A DNA stretch of 64,000 nucleotides from Isoetes taiwanensis (Eukaryota > Streptophyta > Lycopodiopsida > Isoetales > Isoetaceae). The stretch covers positions 15,665,877-15,729,876 of the forward strand of contig JAJEKV010000013.1 of NCBI GenBank assembly GCA_021234155.1. The letters run 5' to 3'. The notes under the pieces are model-generated. The model made no database searches. It saw only the letters and a program-made list of their open reading frames with translations, and was not told where the DNA came from. Positions 56,715 through 64,000 of this stretch are shown piece after piece. Each line of letters opens with the position of its first letter. The first letter of the stretch is position 1. Made by a program: the position numbers and the translations under genes.

Positions 56715-56728
56715 GGTCTGAATGTGGC
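56715..56728. repeat. Target-site duplication, right (14 bp)
   Basis: Identical to 54270-54283, directly after the poly(A). Confidence 0.9.
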
Positions 56729-57220
56729 AGATGACCATGTTCTCCAATATGCTCGAGGTAGCATTGCGAAGTCTTATTATTGTTCTTCACTTGCCCCTCG
56801 TAAGAGGTGCTTGATCTTTGAGGAGTATTTGAATGTGAACTCTTATGCATAAACAGGTTGTTTCACTCGCTAGATGCATGCTTATCCTCTGAGATTTCAT
56901 TTCTATCTTTGCATCTTTACTTCTACTTGACTTCTGATTAAACTTAAACAAAAAGAAATGTTCGGCAGTCTATATCATTGAAACAACTCGATATATACTA
57001 TTAGGTATAGTGGGTACTGGTTGCTCATTTAGTATTAACATTGAAACATAACTGAAGCCTCTCATAATAGTGAAAACAAATAGAGCTAACAATTCATATT
57101 AGAGTGCGATATCTAATTTGATAGATGTGCCCTGGACATCCACAGCCTGCATTATGCCTGAGAGTAAGATCTGATCTGATGGTGACAAGCTTTAGAACCA
57201 ACTTAGGCGCTCTGAAACCC
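56729..57220. other. Resumed older LINE end, then unassigned
   Basis: The first ~120 bases continue the older LINE frame (ADDHVLQYARGSIAKSYYCS-like reading). The rest shows nothing I can name. Confidence 0.4.
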
Positions 57221-57229
57221 TAGGCGCTC

Positions 57230-58160
57230 TGAAAGCCGGTCACACGTTTTCAATCATAACTGGAGATCTAGAAGTCCGTTTCAGCCGAAATCTATTGCGT
57301 TGGAAAGCCATCTCAGAGTTCTTTCTATTGATATTGATTTGCATATGTTTCACTGATTATTTTACATCAGAAACACAGATTTTTGGGCTGCAAATTGGGG
57401 TCCCAAAAAACCCTGAAGTGCTGCTGGTGCTGCCCAAACACTTTTGATCATATCTGGAGATCAAGGACTCCGTTTTTGCTGAAATTTATTGCGTTGGAAA
57501 GTCATCTCAGATTTCTTACTATTGGTATGTAATTTGTATATGTTTTCTATGATTTTTCCTCGGCAAAAACTCGAACTTTCTGGCTGCAAATCGAGGGCGC
57601 AAAAAAAACCCTGAAGTGCTCGGGGTATTGTCCACATATTTTCTATCGTATCTGGCAGATTTTAACTCCATTTCAGCTGAAATTTGTCACGTTAGAAAGC
57701 TCCCTCAGTGATCTTTCTGAAGGTATGTGATTTGCATGTGTTTGAATGGTGTTTCCATAGCAAAAACACAGATTTACAGCCTGCACCACCACTTTGTGGT
57801 TCATATTACATTTTTGTTCATATCTCTTTCTCCGTGACTCGGTTTCTCATGAAATTTATATCTTTGGAAAGCTCTCTCAGAGTTCTTTCAAAGATATTTT
57901 ATGTTGCTAATGTTTAGACAGGATTTCAGAGCAAAAACAACAGATTTTCAGTGCTGGCTTTAGGGTTTCCATTGTTCGATTTTTCAGCACTATATACTTT
58001 TCTTCATATCTATTGATCTGCAGCTCTGTTTTGGGAGCAATGCATATCATTGGAATTCTTGTTCTGTGATGATTATAAAGACATATGGTTTGTACACATT
58101 CGCTTAAGATCTGAGAGGAGAAAACAACAAGTTTTTGCAACCCGATTTTAAGACGGGATT
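57230..58160 (+). repeat. Five degenerate ~190-bp tandem units
   Basis: Units start near 57249, 57441, 57637, 57820 and 57997. Each has CATATCT-like, then CTCCGTTTCAGCTGAAATTT-like and TTGGAAAGCTCTCTCAGAGT-like blocks, and an AAAAACACAGATTT-like end. They are strongly diverged. A single further unit is at 42490-42640. They precede the LINE 5' monomers and may be host repeat or an ancient element leader. Confidence 0.75.
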
Positions 58161-58189
58161 CAGAGGGTGTGATACCATCCAATCACCTT

Positions 58190-58705
58190 GGCTTAAAGCA
58201 TTTACATGCTGAAGCCTTGCAGATGGGCGTCTGTAAGGGAGAAAAACCATTGCTTATTTTCATTTCAGACAAGCATCTATAAGGTGGCAGAGGTTGCACT
58301 AGAGGCTGCGCTTGATTTATGCACTTGAACACTTTCAGACAGGTGTCTGTAAGGTGAAAGAGCCTGCACTTGCTTCTTGCACTTGGAAGCCCGCACACCT
58401 TTCCCGACACGTGGAAGCTTTCGGGGCGGTCACGTAAAGGGCGAGGTTGTGCATCATCAAAGTGCTTGGAGGCTTTCAGACAAGCGTCTGTAAGGTGGCA
58501 GAGGTTGCACTAGAGGCTGCGCTTGATTTATGCACTTGAACACTTTCAGACAGGTGTCTGTAAGGTGAAAGAGCCTGCACTTGCTTCTTGCACTTGGAAT
58601 CTGACACGTGGAAGCTTTCAGACGGGCGTCTGTAAAAGGACAGAGGTGGTGCATCATCAAAGTGCTTGGAGGCTTTCAGACAAGCGTCTGTAGGGTGACA
58701 CCGTA
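58190..58705 (+). repeat. LINE 5' monomers with CAGAC...GTCTG palindromes
   Basis: A ~211-bp monomer (from ~58264) is repeated from ~58475, with a partial third copy. Within them, a small palindrome of the form CAGACnnGYGTCTGTAAGG recurs about seven times (near 58205, 58266, 58334, 58477, 58545, 58619 and 58677). Tandem 5' monomers acting as promoters are known from other LINEs. Here the ORF1 start follows 30 bases after the last palindrome. Confidence 0.75.
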
Positions 58706-58708
58706 TTC

Positions 58709-60254
58709 ATGGCAACTCCAGTGATAGAAGAGTCGGACGAGCCCTGCGTCCCTTCATCCAACACCACAGATATGCATGTGGATGGTGCTGATACGCAGTC
58801 CCCTCTACCTAGCGCAGACATGGCAGCAAAACTTCTACTGGGAGAGTACATAGATGCCATTCCCAATCGCAGGCCGGATGACACTGGCAAAATTGACAGG
58901 TGCATACTGAAAAGAGAAGCGCGGGCAAAGTCTCGGGCAACAAGCATAGCTCGGCAGGCATATGACAGATACTCTAGCCTAGCGGCAAGCCGTATCCGTG
59001 CTTCACCACCACCAAACCAGGTAGTTGAGAAGCACTGGAAACAGGTTCAAGCAATGGCAGAGGGCAACAGAGCTCGAATTGCTTGCTTGGCAGAGGAAAT
59101 GCAGGCCTCCACACCCAAATTGCTCAAGAGGCAGCTGGCTACTGAAAAACAGCGTGTTTCCAGCACTCTGAAAGGCAGAAGGATAAGAAGAGTCTTGCTG
59201 ACATGCAGGCCTGCATAGATTCCTTGTACACCGCCATGGAAACCATGACAAAGGACAAGCAACGTGTTGAGCAGGAGACAATGGTAACCATCTCCCGCCT
59301 TCGATCAGAGGATGAGGAGGCTGCTACTGTGATGCGAAAAGTCCAGGTCGCTTTTGAAGAGAGCCAGTCACAATTGGGAGCCCTTCAAAGTAGGGTCGAG
59401 ACACAAGAAGTGGCCTCATCTGTAACAAACCCTATGCTGGACTCTCGCTTGCAGAAACTGGAGCATAGCTCCGCAGCCCAAGATCGGAAGATGCAGGATC
59501 TGAGGGCAGCCATTGCTGAACAAGGCAAGGCCCTCAATGCAGACGCTCATGAGCAATTGCAACGGTGCATGCGTGAATTGACAAGGCACCAACAATTTCA
59601 GCAGGAGCTAAGCTCCCGGCTTCAGGAAGGAGAGACCACTATACCTACCACGGCAGTCCCACCTGCCCAAGAGTCTGCAAGGCGTCAGCCAGGGCCATCT
59701 AGTACTGCACCCCCAAGCCGCTCCATGCCACCCCCGCCCCAACGTAGGCCACAGCCTATGCCCCGTCGACAGCAAACAACTCCTGTTGTGCCGGGCAGGA
59801 TTGACCCAACAGTCAGAGAGCTCCAAGAGCTGAGACGGAGAAGCCACAATGTGGTGGTACGTGGCCTGACAGAAGAGGCAGGGGAGGACCTCATTAACCG
59901 GCTCCAAATGTTGATTCTTGCTCGAATGACATTCCCCATGCCGGTAAACATTATTAGGGCAAGACGCCATGGCGTCCGGCCCGTGCCGCCCACGGTGGTC
60001 ACATTCCAAGATCGAGATCGCGCCAAGTGAAAGCAGCCATCCTGCGCCAGGGTAGGCAGCTAAAGGGAACTGCCCTGTATGTTGACCGAGACCTGACCCC
60101 GGCCCAACAAGAAGACCGCAGGCACGAGTTGGCCAAAGTTAAAAGCATTCGCAGACAGGGAGGAGCTGCAGGACTGATTCGGGGCAAGATGCAAATTTTC
60201 AGGCCGCCGAATGCTGCTACGAATCTTGCTAACCCTCCAGCAGCCTCTGGCTAG
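58709..60254 (+). pseudogene. LINE ORF1 protein (coiled coil plus RRM-like), two frame breaks
   Basis: Frame 1 (58709-59218) starts MATPVIEESDEP; frame 2 (59203-60030) and frame 3 (60027-60254) continue it. The middle is helical and rich in Q, E and R (a likely coiled coil, ~59230-59640), followed by a P/R/Q-rich linker. An RRM-like region comes next: SHNVVVRGLTEEAGEDLINR, then RARRHGVRPVPPTVVTFQDR, then LYVDRDLTPAQQEDRRHELA. This is the layout of L1-type ORF1 proteins, which trimerise and chaperone the element RNA. Only two shifts separate it from an intact protein of about 515 residues. Confidence 0.75.
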
Positions 60255-60454
60255 AGCCACTTCTTAAGCTGCTACAGCCGCGCCACCTGCTCAAGTTGCC
60301 TCACCTTACATTTGCTCGCACATCTCGGGCTGCTCAAGTTGCCTCACCTTACATTGCTTTCGCACATCTCGGTACTTCCATACGCCACCCCCTTCTGCTT
60401 TGTCACCTGCGAATCCCCACTTTGCCCTGCCAACAAATAGGAATTGTGCCTCGC

Positions 60455-63400
60455 ATGGTCTCACGGAATTGTCGGGGCTTCCCATGGCGAAGGGAGATAG
60501 TCTCAACTTCGGTTACTTGCATGAACATGGATATCATCTTCCTCATGGAAACATGGGAGCATCACGGGGACGGGGATGACCGACTTGCCGGGATACCGGC
60601 ACTACTCAATCTTCAATGATTGCCGCGGGGAAAGCGGGGGCATGGGGGTTGCCCGCTACTACCGAACAACCTTGGCACGATCAATCTCCTTGTTCAAGGC
60701 AGGACAAAGCACAACCGGTACTTGTGGGTGCGTGTGCAAAACCGGCAGATGTGAGCCCTCTTTGTGGCGGCCGCTACTTTCCACATCGCAGTAACTTCTA
60801 TCACACCCACTTTCCGGATGTGGATAGGTTGGACCCCTATGTCGATCTATATGATGACATACAGCAGCATAAGCAGTTGGGCAGTGTCATACTCCTTGGA
60901 GACTTCAATGCGCGCACCGGGGTAGAACAACCCATGAGATTTGATCCCTTGACTGATGATATATTGCAGTTGTGTCCTGCAGAAGGAGCTTGGCCACGGA
61001 CATCAGATGACAATCAGGTCACGCGCTATGGTCGACCGGTTGCTTTTGCTCTGCAAAGATCTTTGACCCGGTAATGCAATGGATCGGCACGGGGCCTTCC
61101 ACCTGCAAGAGCACTTGTAGGCAGGAAAACCAGGGGGGCGGATCTAGTGTGGTGGACTATGTATTGGTGCCTGAGCAGGATATGCATGTCATCAAGCACT
61201 TTCAGGTGGGAACAACTAATCGGGATGAAGAGATCGACTCAGACCACTTACCACTTTACTTGAAGTTGACTTGGCAGGTTGTGCGAACCCCCAGTGCAAC
61301 AACTCCTCACATGCCTCAACTGCGATTGGATTATGAACATGCAGGGGCTTATGCCCAGATGCTTATAGATGACCTGGCAGAAATTTTGCAATATCCTACA
61401 CTAGAGCAACAGACAGGCCGGCTGACTGATCTGCTTAGGACTGCAGCAGAGAGGTGCTTTGGGATAAGCCGCCCGCGACAGACCTCCAGGAACACAACCT
61501 TCCCACGTAATCAATGGTTTGATGCAGAGTGCAAGGAACACAAACGCTGGCTCCGCCAAGTCACGCACCACTTTATGCCCACATGCAGTCAGACAGTACC
61601 GCATCTTCCTTAAAGCTAAGAAAGCCAGGTACATTGCAGTGCATCAAGGGGAAATGTTTTACCTCCTGGAACGTCACCCCAGGACCTTCTGGCGAAGGGT
61701 TCTTAGAAAGCCAGTACAGCCTACAGGGAATATCACTCCCGAGCAGTGGAGGCAATACTTGCAACAACTATCGACCCTCGGGGTGCACATGCGGCATTGC
61801 CCTTGCAAAGAAGGCCCGGTCTTTGAAATCCACAGATTCGGGCGTGGAACAAGGCTTACAACGTCTTGCCAATGGGAAAGCCCCGGACTTGGATGGTATG
61901 CGCGAGAATTGCTTAAGTGGGCGGGGCCGTCCATAATACCGGTCTGACCGCCTTGTTCAACAAGGCATTACAGAAGGCTTCCCCACACGCATTGGACCAA
62001 TAGCGAGTTGTTCCCATCTATAAGGCGGGTGATCCACAATGCCCGACCACCACCGAACAATCATGGTCAGTTCGGTGTTTGCAAACCGCTTCTTTGGGAT
62101 TCTCGAGCAGCGGTTGATGGGCTAAGCGCGGAGGCGGCCAGAGGTGCGGGCCCTCACCCGTGCGGGATTGGACCGGCACTCAACCATTGACCACATCTTC
62201 ACGTTCGCGAACTCGATTGAAGACGGCCGGAACCGCCGTCGGGATCTATATTGTTGCTTTGTGGATTTTGGCGGCGTTTGACAACGTAGCCGGGAAAAAC
62301 TATGGGCAAGACTCGCAACGGCTTGGGGTTCCCGTAGATTTGCGAGAATGCGATTAATGCGTGCTATATGAAAGATGCTCGGTCGGTTGCGGCCGCACAA
62401 GCCAACCATTTGATAGTAGTATCGGGGTTCGTCGGGGATGCCCTCTCTCCCCAACATTGTTTGGGCTTTACATTGATCAATTGGAGAGCTGGCTTGGCGA
62501 TAATGGGGGCGATGGAGCTCACCTTCTCTATCGAGATCATCGACACGGTTAATATATGCCGATGATGTGGACCCCTAGCTTACACACCAGCGGACATGCA
62601 ACGACATCTCGATGCCCCGGACACATTCCGCCAAGCGACCGATATGCGCATCAACTGGCCAAGACTAAGGTGGTTTTCATATCATCTTCCGCGTCGGTAG
62701 GGGGTCCCCTCCTTGATTACCAAGGCGAGAATGTGGAAGTTGCATCCACATACAAGTATTTGGGATTGGAGTTTCCTTCTACTATGCCTTTGGGACACAT
62801 CCATATGGCTACGACAGTGGCGGTTTGGAAGGCACTATATGCAATGCAAAACAATAGTCATAGAGCGGAGTTGTATGATTGGGCCCATCGGTCACACCTG
62901 CTCAAGGTCTTAGTAGAGCCCTGTCCTTTTATACGGGGTGGAAGTATGGGGCCCAAGGTATCACTTGCTACTTGGAATGACTTGGAGCAGTCCGTAAAAA
63001 GCCTTCTTAGTATGAGCACTAGGGGTGAAGTCCACAGTCCCATATCAAATTCTCTGCGGGGAGACAGATTCTTGCCTCTTCGGAGGGCGGCCCTTTGATC
63101 GCCACCTTGTCTACTTTCGGAGGAAGGTGGTCAATATGGACGATGCTCGTCTCCCTAAACTAGCTTATATCATGGCAATGGGGGCGCAGCGCCCCTCAAG
63201 GCCTTTGGAGGAAAAGAGAGCTCAATGGTTGGCTAGATGGAATGTGCAGAGCACAGGTGCATACATATGCAAACAGAGGCAGATCGTCATAGCTTGAGGC
63301 AATATCTTGACGCTTGCTTCCTCGGCAAGCTTTGGGATGCCAATGCCCTTGAACATGTCAAGACAACACACTATCGGTATACATAAATCCCACATTGGAA

Positions 63401-63759
63401 CGAGGCCCGCAATGCTACCGCAAGGTACCCACTTGCCCATGAAAAGGCGCTGACTCATTGCCTCCATTTGCACAGGGGCACATCATCTTCGAATTGAGGC
63501 AGGCGGATGGATTGGTGAGCCACGCCAGGGCGAAGCTCTGTCAATCGCCGCCAAATGGGAGTCATTGAGGATGAATCTCATACCCTTCAAAGTTGCCCAA
63601 AGATATGATCAAATTCCGGACGCGCTATCTTTGAGTTGGTCGCCCCGGCCAGCCATTACATGTGACATTGAGCACAAAGATCCGTGCGGGTCTTTGGGAT
63701 CATACCTTCAGGAGGTTATGGACATGCGAGATCAGCTATGTCCTCAGGCACACACTTGA
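60455..63759 (+). pseudogene. LINE ORF2 (APE endonuclease + reverse transcriptase), broken
   Basis: The endonuclease begins near 60455: SRNCRGFPWRREIV, IIFLMETW (catalytic Glu), then GSVILLGDFNARTGVEQP near 60880-60930, VVDYVLVPE and SDHLPLYLKL near 61240. The RT spans about 61900-62600: VVPIYKAGDPQ region, then STIDHIFTF, YCCFVDF (motif A, broken), GVRRGCPLSPTLFGLYIDQL (motif B), YADDV (motif C) near 62555, then THLDALD-type and KTKVVFISSS, STYKYLGLEF. The C-terminal part runs to about 63759. Many shifts cluster at 62.0-62.7 kb. Several restore when CAG is read for CGG, which suggests consensus errors as well as true decay. Confidence 0.8.
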
Positions 63760-63897
63760 CATGTATATATACATTGATGTATACTTGTACAGTTTGACAA
63801 CATCAGCAATGTAAAGTGGTGGGGGCAGGACCCATCTGGGTGTGTTGTAAAGTGTCACATGTCCGATAGGACGCTGCCTTGTGGCGTGACGTTAAAA

Positions 63898-63920
63898 TCT
63901 CTTCTTCTTCTTCTTCTTCT
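63898..63920 (+). repeat. (TCT)n tail of the LINE
   Basis: About seven TCT/CTT units directly after the element's 3' UTR (GTGGCGTGACGTTAAAATC). Confidence 0.85.
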
Positions 63921-63992
63921 ATTACTGCCACGGTTTTTCCCTCGAAAACCCTTCGGGGCGGGGGTTTTTTAACCCGGACAGTAATAAGTTTG
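63921..63992. repeat. Imperfect inverted repeat at window end
   Basis: ATTACTGCC... and ...GACAGTAATAAG are imperfect inverted ends, enclosing AAAACCCTTCGGGGCGGGGG, which can fold back on itself. This may be the end of another small element or the start of a new one; the window ends here. Confidence 0.4.
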
Positions 63993-64000
63993 CTGCGCTC

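Larger units (their letters stand above)
58190..63920 (+). mobile_element. Near full-length non-LTR retrotransposon
   Basis: Order: 5' monomers, ORF1, ORF2 (APE endonuclease, RT), 3' UTR, (TCT)n tail. The RT carries IYKAGDPQ-type and GVRRGCPLSPTLFGLYIDQL motifs, which differ from the L1-type LINEs at 39, 54 and 55 kb, and the tail is (TCT)n and not poly(A). It therefore belongs to a different clade; I cannot name it. All ORFs have frame breaks, many at CAG/CTG sites. Confidence 0.85.

Overview
This window is nuclear DNA from a land plant with a large, repeat-dominated genome. The evidence is an intronless plant-specific AHL gene, HD-ZIP class IV exon remnants, plant-type GT/AG introns, L1-type LINEs and a degenerate copy of plastid trnR-ACG. 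The many kilobase-scale retroelement relics and long (TA)n tracts suggest a seed-free vascular plant such as a fern, but the sequence alone does not prove this.

Layout. 1-15 kb: gene-fragment territory on the minus strand. It holds a partly modelled spliced gene (4.46-5.75 kb) with a tandemly duplicated exon, an unidentified exon region near 10.7-11.0 kb and HD-ZIP IV-like exons at 14.0-14.8 kb. 15.5-20.5 kb: a large fold-back (inverted-repeat) structure rich in GAATCT-type minisatellite, carrying an apparently identical 364-bp copy of the 10.6-11.0 kb segment. 20.7-23.2 kb: a (TA)n-bounded segment with one small ORF. 23.36-33.53 kb: the most interesting locus, a ~10.2-kb element with 2.8-kb direct terminal repeats. 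It encodes, on the minus strand, a Penelope-like reverse transcriptase without a visible endonuclease, a cysteine-cluster ORF1 protein and an AT-hook peptide inside each terminal repeat; (TA)n lies at both outer edges. 34-38 kb: a degenerate GGCGCC palindrome array interrupted by a 1.6-kb homopurine tract. 38-49 kb: relics of an LTR element, LINEs, a 586-bp MITE-like fold-back, tRNA-like SINE heads and a plastid-derived tRNA pseudogene.

50.4-52 kb holds the one clearly intact ordinary gene, a clade-A AHL DNA-binding protein with a long leader containing a strong-context uORF. 53.5-56.8 kb contains nested L1-type LINE insertions; the inner one is a textbook twin-primed (inverted) insertion with a 14-bp target-site duplication. 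57.2-63.9 kb contains degenerate tandem repeats, then a non-LTR retrotransposon with palindrome-bearing 5' monomers, a coiled-coil/RRM-like ORF1 and an APE-RT ORF2, ending in a (TCT)n tail.

A recurring technical signal is that many differences between repeat copies and many LINE frame breaks fall at CAG/CTG trinucleotides. This points to consensus errors at CHG-methylated sites, so frameshifts in the mobile elements should be read with caution.
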